Part shown: positions 26,600 through 33,164 of the stretch, in pieces
How the letters are laid out: every line of letters starts with the position of its first letter
How positions within the stretch are numbered: the stretch's first letter is position 1
From: an uncultured Clostridia bacterium
GTDB taxonomy: Bacteria > Bacillota > Clostridia > TANB77 > CAG-508
DNA length: 33,164 bases
NCBI GenBank assembly: GCA_947594845.1
Contig: CANQEI010000015.1
Coordinates: 1-33,164 of the forward strand
Direction of reading: 5' to 3'
Program-made: the position numbers and the translations under genes
The notes under the pieces: model-generated
The model's input: the letters and a program-made list of their open reading frames with translations, nothing else
Told to the model about the DNA's origin: nothing
Database searches by the model: none

Positions 26600-26629
26600 A
26601 TTTTATATAAATTAAGTTAATTTTTCCAA
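26600..26629 (-). promoter_or_regulatory. Candidate promoter of the PBP-cysS-femX-alr-ftsH run
   Basis: Minus strand -35 TTGGAA (26624-26629), 18-base spacer, -10 TAAAAT (26600-26605), about 45 bp before the start codon. Other AT-rich -10-like boxes nearby make the exact site uncertain. Confidence 0.45.
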
Positions 26630-26780
26630 TTATACGCATTGACATTATATTATAAAACTTTATAAATATAAAGTCTTTTTATATAAAATAATTAATTTAT
26701 AAAAAAATGAAAAATAAATTAAGTTTTATATGTCGCATAACAATCGAACTTAGCAAAATTCTTTATTTTAATTCCACAAT

Positions 26781-26820
26781 ATTAAAATATCATCCTATTA
26801 TTTTATAGGATGACATTTTT
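26781..26820 (-). terminator. Rho-independent terminator downstream of rnr
   Basis: Minus strand CATCCTAT, 6-base loop, ATAGGATG, then ATATTTTAAT; flanking AAAAT/ATTTT extends the pairing. It lies about 165 bases after the rnr stop and 8 bases after the small frame at 26828. Confidence 0.75.
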
Positions 26821-26827
26821 CATTTGT

Positions 26828-26920
26828 TCATTTTTTTCTATTTAATTCATCAAGTATTTGAATGCCATGAGTTTTTATTTTTATTTGCTTTAAAATGTTG
26901 CTATTCTCAAGTTCTTCCAT
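26828..26920 (-). CDS. Possible 30-residue small protein or gene remnant
   Basis: An ATG-to-TGA frame between rnr and its terminator encodes a helical-looking, charged peptide beginning MEELENSNILKQIKIK and ending LDELNRKK. Six codons upstream in the same frame remain open before a stop. There is no clear Shine-Dalgarno, so it may be the 3' remnant of a decayed gene. Not recognised. Confidence 0.25.
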   Translation of the reverse strand: MEELENSNILKQIKIKTHGIQILDELNRKK

Positions 26921-26986
26921 AGTTTTCGGTCTTATTTTTTAATAACTATCATATTATATTAAACATTCATTATATAAGTATAATTT

Positions 26987-28924
26987 TTATGATTTTTTAG
27001 CAATCTCAAAATCAATTTCTCTATTTTCTTTACTTGCTTTAATTACCTTTATTCTTAGTGGATCACCTATTTTGTAAACAATATTTGATTTTTCGCCAGT
27101 TAAGGTTTTATTCATTTCATTATAAATAAAATATTCGTTTCCTAAATTTTCAAATCTAATTAATCCTTCAACTGTATTTTCTAATTCTACAAAAATTCCA
27201 AAATTAGTTACAGAAGATATAATTCCATCATACTCTTTTCCAATTTTATCTTCCATGAATTCAGCCTTTTTCATGCTCTCCGCTTCTCTTTCCGCCTTTT
27301 GTGCAACTCTCTCTCTTTCAGAAGAAACTTTAGCATATTTTTCTGCTTTCTCTCTAAATCTTTCTTTTTGCTTTTCAGTAGAATTCATATATTCAGAAAT
27401 AACTCGATGTATAAATAAATCCGGATACCTTCTAATTGGAGATGTAAAATGACAATAATATTTACTAGCAATTCCAAAATGTCCTAAATTTTCGCTATCA
27501 TATTTAGCTACTTTAAGAGTTCTTAAAATCAAATTTGAAACAACTTTCTCCTCAGGTTTTCCTTTTACTTCCTCTAAAACTTTTGAAAATGCAGAAGGAT
27601 AGACTGTATCTTGACTAATATGAATTTTATATCCAAGATTAAATAAAAATTTATTCAATTCTTTAACCTTATCAATGTCTGGTTCTTCATGTACACGATA
27701 AATAAAAGGAACATCAAGCCAATAAAATCTTTCAGCAACTGTTTCATTTGCCAATAACATAAATTGTTCTATAATTTCATTTGCAAAAGTCGTTTCATAT
27801 TTTTTTACATCTAAGCATTTTCCTGTAATATTATCTAAAACAATTTTACTTTCAGGCAAATCTAAATTCAAATATCCTTTTTCTTTTCTCTTATCTTTTA
27901 ATTTTTGAGCAAGCTCTGCCATTAATTTAAAATTATCAATATACTTTTCATAACGCTTTAATACTTTTTCATCTGTACCATCAAGAATTTTTTGAACATC
28001 AGTATAATTCATTCTTTCTGTAACATTAATAATCGCATTATATATATCTGATGCAACAACATTACCATCTTGGTCTATTTCCATTAATACAGATAATGTA
28101 TATCTATCTTCACCAGCATTTAAACTACAAAGTCCATTAGATAATTCTCTTGGAAGCATTGGAATTACTCTATCAAGCATATATACACTTGTTCCTCTGA
28201 TTCTAGCCTCCCTATCTAGTTTTGATCTATCTTTAACATAATGGCTAACATCAGCAATATGAACATCTAATAAGTAATTTCCTTTGCTATTTTTTTCCAC
28301 ACAAACAGCATCATCTAAATCTTTAGCATCTTCACCATCAATAGTAAAAATAATTTTATCTCTTAAATCAAATCTTTTTTTAGTGTCATCCTGTTTAATC
28401 TTTGTTCCAAAGCTTTTTGCTTCTTCAACAACATCTTCTGGAAACTTAGCTGGCAACTTATACTCTTTAATAATACTTAGCATATCTACACCAGCTTGAT
28501 TAATATTTCCTATAACTTCTATAATTTCACCTTCGGCCTTACGCCCTTTTTCAGGATATTTAGTTATTTTTACAATGACTTTATGCTTATCTCTTGCTTT
28601 TCCAAAATTTTTCTTAGAAATAAATATATCTGTTCCAAAATTTTTATCATCAGGCACAACAAAGCCAAAATTCTTAGATTTTTGAAAAGTTCCAACTAAA
28701 GTTTCTTTTCCTCTTCTAACAATTTTAGTAACTTTTCCTTCTCTACTTCTTCCTTTTTCATTTTGCTTTGTTATCTCTATTTCAACAACATCTTCATTTA
28801 AAGCATCCTTAACATATTTATTTGGTATAAAAATATCTTTTTCTATATTTTCATCTTCTGGTTTTACAAATCCAAAACCCTTTTCATGTGCATAAAAAAC
28901 GCCAATAATTTTTTCTTTTTCCAT
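26987..28924 (-). CDS. rnr: Ribonuclease R
   Basis: A processive 3'-5' exoribonuclease that degrades structured RNA, important in mRNA decay, rRNA quality control and tmRNA-linked turnover. In the 645 residues, two N-terminal cold-shock domains (from about residue 5 and 75; KGFGFV and KNFGFVVPD) precede the RNB domain. That domain has the catalytic acidic cluster TIDGEDAKDLDDA and the downstream TSPIRRYPDL motif. A C-terminal S1 domain (about 565-640; YDGIISSVTNFGIFVEL) follows. No long basic tail after S1. AGAAGG precedes the ATG. It lies 64 bp after secG, a classic secG-rnr pairing; smpB is not adjacent here. Confidence 0.96.
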   Translation of the reverse strand: MEKEKIIGVFYAHEKGFGFVKPEDENIEKDIFIPNKYVKDALNEDVVEIEITKQNEKGRSREGKVTKIVRRGKETLVGTFQKSKNFGFVVPDDKNFGTDIFISKKNFGKARDKHKVIVKITKYPEKGRKAEGEIIEVIGNINQAGVDMLSIIKEYKLPAKFPEDVVEEAKSFGTKIKQDDTKKRFDLRDKIIFTIDGEDAKDLDDAVCVEKNSKGNYLLDVHIADVSHYVKDRSKLDREARIRGTSVYMLDRVIPMLPRELSNGLCSLNAGEDRYTLSVLMEIDQDGNVVASDIYNAIINVTERMNYTDVQKILDGTDEKVLKRYEKYIDNFKLMAELAQKLKDKRKEKGYLNLDLPESKIVLDNITGKCLDVKKYETTFANEIIEQFMLLANETVAERFYWLDVPFIYRVHEEPDIDKVKELNKFLFNLGYKIHISQDTVYPSAFSKVLEEVKGKPEEKVVSNLILRTLKVAKYDSENLGHFGIASKYYCHFTSPIRRYPDLFIHRVISEYMNSTEKQKERFREKAEKYAKVSSERERVAQKAEREAESMKKAEFMEDKIGKEYDGIISSVTNFGIFVELENTVEGLIRFENLGNEYFIYNEMNKTLTGEKSNIVYKIGDPLRIKVIKASKENREIDFEIAKKS

Positions 28925-28949
28925 TTTTCCTTCTTCTTATTTCATATAA

Positions 28950-28988
28950 TAATAAAAATGGGGCGAATAAATAATCTCGCCCCAAAAA
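28950..28988 (-). terminator. Terminator between secG and rnr
   Basis: Minus strand GGGGCGA, 10-base loop, TCGCCCC, then ATTTTTATTATT, starting immediately after the secG stop. It is the most GC-rich stem in the AT-rich part of the window. It would limit read-through from secG into rnr. Confidence 0.85.
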
Positions 28989-29237
28989 TTATCTTAAATT
29001 TAAAATAGTAAGTACAACAGTAAGAACAACAAACACTATAGAAAATATTATTGTGTACTTCTTTAATCTTCCTTCTTTTGTTCTTCCTTTATTCTTTTCA
29101 TAAAAATTACTTCCTGATCCACCTACTATAGTTTCTGAAGCTCCGCCTTTTTCACTTTTTTGTAAAAGTACTAGTACTATTATAACTATACAGCATAAAG
29201 CATATACTATTGTCAATATATTCATTAAATTATCCAT
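28989..29237 (-). CDS. secG: Preprotein translocase subunit SecG
   Basis: SecG is the small auxiliary subunit of the SecYEG channel. The 82-residue protein has two spans (about 5-25 and 60-80) joined by a polar loop with the family's QKSEKGGASETIVGGSGS stretch. I chose the ATG at 29237 because GGAGG (29245-29249) lies 7 bases upstream; the ATG immediately before it (29240) is also possible. It has its own extended -10 promoter and a terminator. Confidence 0.93.
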   Translation of the reverse strand: MDNLMNILTIVYALCCIVIIVLVLLQKSEKGGASETIVGGSGSNFYEKNKGRTKEGRLKKYTIIFSIVFVVLTVVLTILNLR

Positions 29238-29271
29238 CATTATTCCTCCAAATAATTCATACAATGCTTAA

Positions 29272-29300
29272 ATTTTAACATATATATTTAATAAATGCAA
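29272..29300 (-). promoter_or_regulatory. Promoter of secG
   Basis: Minus strand -35 TTGCAT (29295-29300), 17-base spacer, -10 TAAAAT (29272-29277) with an upstream TG (extended -10). It lies between the ileS stop and secG. Confidence 0.55.
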
Positions 29301-29317
29301 ATTAATTTATACACTTT

Positions 29318-32086
29318 TTATTCTAAATTGTCAACACATCTTTTACAAAGTGTAGGATGTTTATGACTTTTTCCAACTGTTTCTGAATACATCCAGCATC
29401 TTTCGCATTTTTCTCCATCAGCAGCTTCAACTTTTATACCTATGTTTCCATCCTTTTCTCTTAAATTATTTTCAATATCAACTTTTGAAACAATAAATAC
29501 TGTTGCAAGTAAATCTCTATCTTTTAATAATTCTTCATATCTGTCATCATTAACAAATAATGTAACTTTAGCATTTAATGAATGTCCAATAACTTTTTCC
29601 ATTCTTGCTTCTTCTAACTTTTTAGAAACTTCTTCTTTTAATTTGATAATTTTATCCCATCTAGCTTCTAATTTTTCATTTTCGTATTCTGGTTTATATA
29701 CTGGATAATCTGTAAGCATTACACTATCAACTTCTTCGCCTTTTTTATGAGGCATTGCTTGCCAAATTTCTTCAGCAGTATAGCAAGTCATTGGTGCTAA
29801 TATTTTTACAAGAGAATCTAATATTTCATACATAACAGTTTGAGCAGATCTTCTCTCTAAAGAATCAGTTTTTGAAGTATATAATCTATCTTTTATTATA
29901 TCAAGATAGAATGTACTCATATCAACAACACAGAATTGATTGATTGCTTGATATGCATTATGGAATTCATATTCATCATATGCTTTTGTACAATCCTTAA
30001 CCAATTTATTAAGTTTTATCAAGGCCCATTTATCTATCTCTGTTAAGTCTTCATATTTTACTGGCATATTAACTGGAAAATCATAAATATTTCCTAATAT
30101 ATATCTAGCAGTATTTCTTATTTTTCTATAAACTTCTGTTACCTGTTTTATAATTGACTTAGAAACACTAACATCAGATTTATAATCTGAAGATAATACC
30201 CAAAGTCTTAAAACATCTGCACCTGATTCATTTATTATTTCTTGTGGAGCTATAACATTACCAATAGACTTAGACATCTTTCTACCTTGTTCATCTATTG
30301 TGTATCCATGTGTAACAACTTCTTTATAAGGAGCAACGCCTTTAGTTGCAACAGAAGTTAATAAAGAAGATTGGAACCAACCTCTATATTGGTCACTTCC
30401 TTCTAAATATAGATTTGCAGGTGGAAGACCTCTTTCTGCTAATACAGATTCATGTGTAGAGCCTGAATCAAACCATACATCCATTATATCTGTTTCCTTT
30501 TTAAATTCAGTACAACCACATGAGCATTTTGCTCCTTCTGGCATTAATTCTTTTTCTGGTAAATCAAACCATGCATTTGAACCTTTTTCTTTAAATATTT
30601 TTTGTACTTTTTCTAAGCTTTTTGAAGTAACATATTCTTTTCCACATTCTTTACAATAAAATACAGGTATTGGTACACCCCATGTACGTTGACGAGAAAT
30701 ACACCAATCATTTCTTTCTTCAACCATTTTTGAAATTCTTTCTTCACCCCAAGCAGGATACCATTTTACTGTTTTTATTGCATCCAATGTTTCTTTTCTA
30801 AAGCCATCTACTGAAGCAAACCATTGATTTGTTGCTCTAAATATAACTGGATGTTTACATCTCCAACAATGTGGATATGAGTGATTAACCTCTTGACTTG
30901 CAAGTAATAATCCATGTTCATCTAACCATTTTATAATTTCTTTGTCAGATTTAGCATAGAACATTCCTGCAAAAGGTCCAGCATCTTCATTTTGATAACC
31001 TTTACCATCAACACAAACTATTATATCTAAATCATTTTTTAATCCGCACAAATAGTCTTCTTTACCATAGCTAGGAGCAGTATGTACAGCACCTGTACCG
31101 CTATCTAATTCTACATCAACAGTATCAGCACTTCCTAATACAACTTTTGAATCTCTATCTAAAAATGGATGTTTACAAATTATTCCTTCTAATTCAGAAC
31201 CTTTCATCTCATTTACTACAGAATATTCTTCTATATTAGCTATTTTCATTACTTTTTCAACTAAGTTTGATGCCATTATTAAAGTTTCATTTTCAACTTT
31301 AACAAAACTATATTTAAAATCTCCACCTATTGTTATACCAGTATTTCCAGGTAATGTCCAAGGAGTTGTAGTCCAAATAACAACATATACACCTTTTTCA
31401 TCAAATTTTCCTTTTGCATCTTTAACTGGGAATTTTACGTATGCAGTATTTGAATTAACATTTTTATATTCAATTTCTGCTTCAGCTAAAGCTGTTTCAC
31501 AATCAGTACACCAATAAACTGGCTTTAATCCTTTATATATATAACCTTTTTTATACATATCAGCAAAAACACCAATTTGTTTTGCTTCCATTTGTGGTTG
31601 ATATGTTACATAAGGATTTTCCCAATCTCCAAGAACACCAAGTCTTTTAAATCCTTCTGTTTGCTTATCTTTGTATTCCATAGTGAAATTTTTACATGTA
31701 TCTCTAAATTTAGTTACAGGAATTTCATCTCTATTTAATCCCAATAATTGAATTGCTTTTTTCTCTGTTGGCATACCATGTGTATCATATCCTGGAATAA
31801 AAGGAGTCCAATAACCTTTTAAGCTTTTATATCTAACAATTGTATCCTTAAGAACCTTGTTTAATGCATGCCCTATATGTATTTCACCATTAGCATATGG
31901 TGGTCCATCATGCAATACAAAAGGTTCTTTTCCTTTATTTTTTTCTAGCATTTTCTCATAAATATGCTTTTTTTCAAAAACCTCTTCTAATATTTTAGGT
32001 TCTTTTTCTGGAAGTCCAGCTCTCATTTGAAAATCAGTTTTAGGCAAATTCAATGTTTTGCTATAATCTACTTTCTCTTCACTCAT
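29318..32086 (-). CDS. ileS: Isoleucine--tRNA ligase
   Basis: Class I synthetase charging tRNA-Ile, with an editing domain that removes mischarged valine. In the 922 residues, the HIGH motif is in PPYANGEIHIGHALNK (about 63-78). The CP1 editing domain includes WTTTPWTLPGNTGI, and KMSKS is in GRKMSKSIGN (about 595). The C-terminal zinc finger has CERCW and CKRC pairs in the last 35 residues. This is the bacterial, shorter, mupirocin-sensitive-type layout. AGGAGG precedes the ATG. It is controlled by the upstream T-box, but 300 bases of leader containing repeat elements separate the two. Confidence 0.97.
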   Translation of the reverse strand: MSEEKVDYSKTLNLPKTDFQMRAGLPEKEPKILEEVFEKKHIYEKMLEKNKGKEPFVLHDGPPYANGEIHIGHALNKVLKDTIVRYKSLKGYWTPFIPGYDTHGMPTEKKAIQLLGLNRDEIPVTKFRDTCKNFTMEYKDKQTEGFKRLGVLGDWENPYVTYQPQMEAKQIGVFADMYKKGYIYKGLKPVYWCTDCETALAEAEIEYKNVNSNTAYVKFPVKDAKGKFDEKGVYVVIWTTTPWTLPGNTGITIGGDFKYSFVKVENETLIMASNLVEKVMKIANIEEYSVVNEMKGSELEGIICKHPFLDRDSKVVLGSADTVDVELDSGTGAVHTAPSYGKEDYLCGLKNDLDIIVCVDGKGYQNEDAGPFAGMFYAKSDKEIIKWLDEHGLLLASQEVNHSYPHCWRCKHPVIFRATNQWFASVDGFRKETLDAIKTVKWYPAWGEERISKMVEERNDWCISRQRTWGVPIPVFYCKECGKEYVTSKSLEKVQKIFKEKGSNAWFDLPEKELMPEGAKCSCGCTEFKKETDIMDVWFDSGSTHESVLAERGLPPANLYLEGSDQYRGWFQSSLLTSVATKGVAPYKEVVTHGYTIDEQGRKMSKSIGNVIAPQEIINESGADVLRLWVLSSDYKSDVSVSKSIIKQVTEVYRKIRNTARYILGNIYDFPVNMPVKYEDLTEIDKWALIKLNKLVKDCTKAYDEYEFHNAYQAINQFCVVDMSTFYLDIIKDRLYTSKTDSLERRSAQTVMYEILDSLVKILAPMTCYTAEEIWQAMPHKKGEEVDSVMLTDYPVYKPEYENEKLEARWDKIIKLKEEVSKKLEEARMEKVIGHSLNAKVTLFVNDDRYEELLKDRDLLATVFIVSKVDIENNLREKDGNIGIKVEAADGEKCERCWMYSETVGKSHKHPTLCKRCVDNLE

Positions 32087-32177
32087 TTCTTCTCCTCCTA
32101 TTTATATTAATTTTAATTTATTTTTATTTTCTTTTATATATTTTTCTAAGTCTTTTGGACTTAAAATTACTGTTGTA

Positions 32178-32249
32178 ATATTACAAGTTTTAAATATCGA
32201 AACATACGATTCCAAAAATTATTTTAACGCAGTAAAATGCTGATTATCA
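32178..32249. repeat. Hairpin element, shortened copy (2a)
   Basis: The right half, CCAAAAATTATTTTAACG then CAGTAAAATGCTGATTATC, is nearly identical to the right half of the neighbouring full copy (32337-32374). The left part keeps ATTACAA and GTTTT but lacks the CCGGAG tip. It appears to be a tandem partial duplication or a deletion derivative. Confidence 0.7.
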
Positions 32250-32260
32250 TATTTAATATG

Positions 32261-32382
32261 ATTAAAAAGAGAATTAGTATATTACAAGGCAAAAATAAGT
32301 TTTGAACACCGGAGTGTACATGTGTACATGAGGATTTCAAAAATTATTTTTAACGCAGTAAAATGCTGATTATCTTTTTAAT
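32261..32382. repeat. 122-bp imperfect hairpin element, full copy (2b)
   Basis: Outer arms ATTAAAAAGAGAATTAG and its partner CTGATTATCTTTTTAAT pair. Further in, ATTACAAGGC faces AACGCAGTAA, and AAAAATAAGTTTTGAA pairs with TTTCAAAAATTATTTTT. The tip is CCGGAG, stem TGTAC/GTACA with loop ATGT, then TGAGGATTT. Length, order of motifs and orientation match copy 1 at 11540-11662, although most stem bases differ. It lies five bases from the T-run of the T-box terminator, in the ileS leader. Confidence 0.8.
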
Positions 32383-32387
32383 AAAAC

Positions 32388-32640
32388 AAAAAAAGTGGTG
32401 CCCCATAATATATGTATAGGACGAACCACTCCGCGTTACCACCTAAATTAATTTTAATATTACTATTAAAACTCACTCAAAATTTTATAACGTAAAATTA
32501 CACGTCATATCTTACTAAGTTCAGATATGCAACTCCAAGGTGATAATAAATAGATGTTTCTACCAAAATTTCACCATCCTTTGGCTCTCTAAAAGATCTT
32601 TTCTATCTATCTTGTCCTTATCAAAGTTTTTGTCAAAAAT
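32388..32640 (-). promoter_or_regulatory. Ile-specific T-box riboswitch in the ileS leader
   Basis: The minus strand carries AGAGAGCC (32583-32590) opening stem I, a distal GGATGGTGAAA loop, and a specifier region with ATC (Ile) at 32542-32544 followed by ACCTTGGAGTTGC. A stem CATATCT/AGATATG follows, then the T-box sequence AGGTGGTAACGCGG (32431-32444). It ends with the terminator AGTGGT...ACCACT and seven T (32388-32432). Uncharged tRNA-Ile would pair with the specifier and T-box bulge to block the terminator and switch ileS on. Limits of stem I are approximate. Confidence 0.93.
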
Positions 32641-32651
32641 TAATAATAACT

Positions 32652-32680
32652 ATTTTAGCATTTTTAATTTTACATTTCAA
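32652..32680 (-). promoter_or_regulatory. Promoter of the T-box-ileS transcript
   Basis: Minus strand -35 TTGAAA (32675-32680), 17-base spacer, -10 TAAAAT (32652-32657) with TGC immediately upstream (extended -10). Transcription would start just before the T-box stem I. Confidence 0.75.
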
Positions 32681-32834
32681 TACCTATTATATAATTTATT
32701 TTAACCTTTTTAAATTTTTTAGAAACTTTTTATAACTTTAATAACTATATTTAATACAAATATTTTATCAAGTATAAGCTTTTTTCTTTAAATAACTTAT
32801 ATGTATGTGTTTATTAAAATTCTATATTGCTCTC

Positions 32835-32863
32835 TTGATTAATTATAAATTTTATGATAAAAT
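32835..32863 (+). promoter_or_regulatory. Promoter of the GC-rich plus-strand gene
   Basis: Plus strand -35 TTGATT (32835-32840), 17-base spacer, -10 TAAAAT (32858-32863) preceded by TGA (extended -10). The predicted start of transcription is at about 32870, at the edge of the palindrome that follows. Confidence 0.65.
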
Positions 32864-32871
32864 TAAAGGTA

Positions 32872-32888
32872 CTGAACATTTTGTTCAG
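32872..32888 (+). promoter_or_regulatory. Palindrome at the transcription start (possible operator)
   Basis: CTGAACATTTTGTTCAG is a perfect 7-bp inverted repeat with a 3-base centre, placed at about +1 to +18. This is where a repressor would block the promoter; as RNA it would form a small hairpin at the 5' end. The regulator is unknown. Confidence 0.45.
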
Positions 32889-32910
32889 CATCAAAAATCG
32901 GAGGTGTCAT

Positions 32911-33164
32911 ATGGCTAAGAAGACTGTTTTCAAGGTTCAGGGCATTGTCGAGGCCGACAACATGTGTCGGATTCTGAGCGTTAGGCCCGAACTCGCTCGC
33001 AATGTGTGCATGAGCTTGACGAAGAGGGATCGTAAGATCGACAAGCAGCTGCGGATGCGCAAGCTCACCAAGCGTCCCGGTAACTGGGGCAAGACCCGCT
33101 ATGTCGAGTTTAAGTGCCTCAACCCGGATGACATGATGGAGCTTAACGACGCAGAGGAGGTCTA
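32911..33164 (+). CDS. GC-rich small basic protein, unknown function (3' end beyond window)
   Basis: 84 codons are visible from an ATG with GGAGGTG 5 bases upstream; the last two bases are TA, so the frame may end or continue just past the window. The product begins MAKKTVFKVQGIVEADNMC, is rich in Lys/Arg through the middle (RNVCMSLTKRDRKIDKQLRM, then RKLTKRPGNWGKTRYVEF) and acidic at the end (NPDDMMELNDAEE). It has no signal peptide or span. I do not recognise it. Counting by eye, 137 of 254 bases are G or C (about 54 %), against a very AT-rich surrounding, and all ten Lys codons are AAG. The upstream promoter and ribosome binding site are AT-rich and native-looking. It could be a recently acquired (phage, plasmid) gene, or a chimeric contig end. 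Confidence 0.7.
   Translation, partial: MAKKTVFKVQGIVEADNMCRILSVRPELARNVCMSLTKRDRKIDKQLRMRKLTKRPGNWGKTRYVEFKCLNPDDMMELNDAEEV

Larger units (their letters stand above)
26557..26986. other. 430-bp gene-poor gap between rnr and the PBP gene
   Basis: Very AT-rich. From left to right it holds a possible 30-codon frame (26828-26920, minus), the rnr terminator (26781-26820), plain AT-rich sequence (about 26630-26760), a candidate PBP promoter (26600-26629) and an 8-bp-stem hairpin, GCTAAATT/AATTTAGC (26570-26592), just before the PBP ribosome binding site. No RNA gene was recognised. Confidence 0.6.

Noticed and set aside
32872..32888. LexA/DinR SOS box at the palindrome before the GC-rich gene
   Set aside because: Gram-positive LexA boxes have GAAC-N4-GTTC; here the half-sites are five bases apart, so I only call it a possible operator.
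1..33164. CRISPR array, tRNA or rRNA genes, prophage or insertion-sequence transposase
   Set aside because: No regularly spaced repeats, cloverleaf-like segments, rRNA motifs or transposase motifs were seen on either strand.

Overview
The window is a stretch of a very AT-rich bacterial chromosome, almost certainly a monoderm Bacillota (Clostridia-like). Supporting signs are the classic Gram-positive rimP-nusA-ylxR-ylxQ-infB-rbfA operon, an Ile T-box leader, a FemX-type lipid II branching enzyme, an LPxTG-type surface protein, AGGAGG ribosome binding sites and several TTG starts. I cannot name the genus. Every gene from 1 to about 32.1 kb is on the minus strand, so transcription runs right to left. 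One gene at the right edge is on the plus strand and looks compositionally foreign.

Layout, in transcription order from the right. (1) 32.9-33.16 kb, plus strand: a GC-rich (about 54 %) small gene of unknown function, cut by the window end, behind an AT-rich promoter and a palindrome. (2) 32.7-29.3 kb: promoter, Ile T-box, a tandem pair of hairpin repeats, then ileS. (3) 29.3-26.8 kb: secG with its own promoter and terminator, then rnr (RNase R) and a terminator. (4) 26.6-16.7 kb: a probable nine-gene envelope/quality-control run: class A PBP, cysS, femX-like, alr, a DUF1189-like membrane protein, ftsH and two small single-span membrane proteins. (5) 16.7-8.3 kb: the translation/ribosome-maturation operon rimP-nusA-ylxR-ylxQ-infB-rbfA-nrnA-[antitoxin-like]-fic-truB, with a promoter, a leader hairpin and a terminator. 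A Fic-type toxin module lies between nrnA and truB. (6) 8.1-5.3 kb: a monocistronic cell-wall adhesin with SpaA-like domains. (7) 5.1-4.3 kb: a monocistronic YgjP-like metallopeptidase. (8) 4.3-0 kb: ispG-ruvB-GT-C glycosyltransferase-like-queH.

Most of the window is core housekeeping. The less ordinary parts are: (a) the GC-rich gene at 32911, which uses AAG for all ten lysines inside an AT-rich chromosome; (b) a family of about 122-bp imperfect hairpins (11540-11662, 32261-32382 and a shrunken copy 32178-32249) with two conserved internal-loop motifs and compensating stem changes; (c) the Fic module embedded in the nusA operon, whose small partner lacks the usual inhibitory motif; (d) a surface protein whose sortase-like motif is followed by an unusually long basic tail. 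Homologies were judged by eye from motifs; no database search was run.
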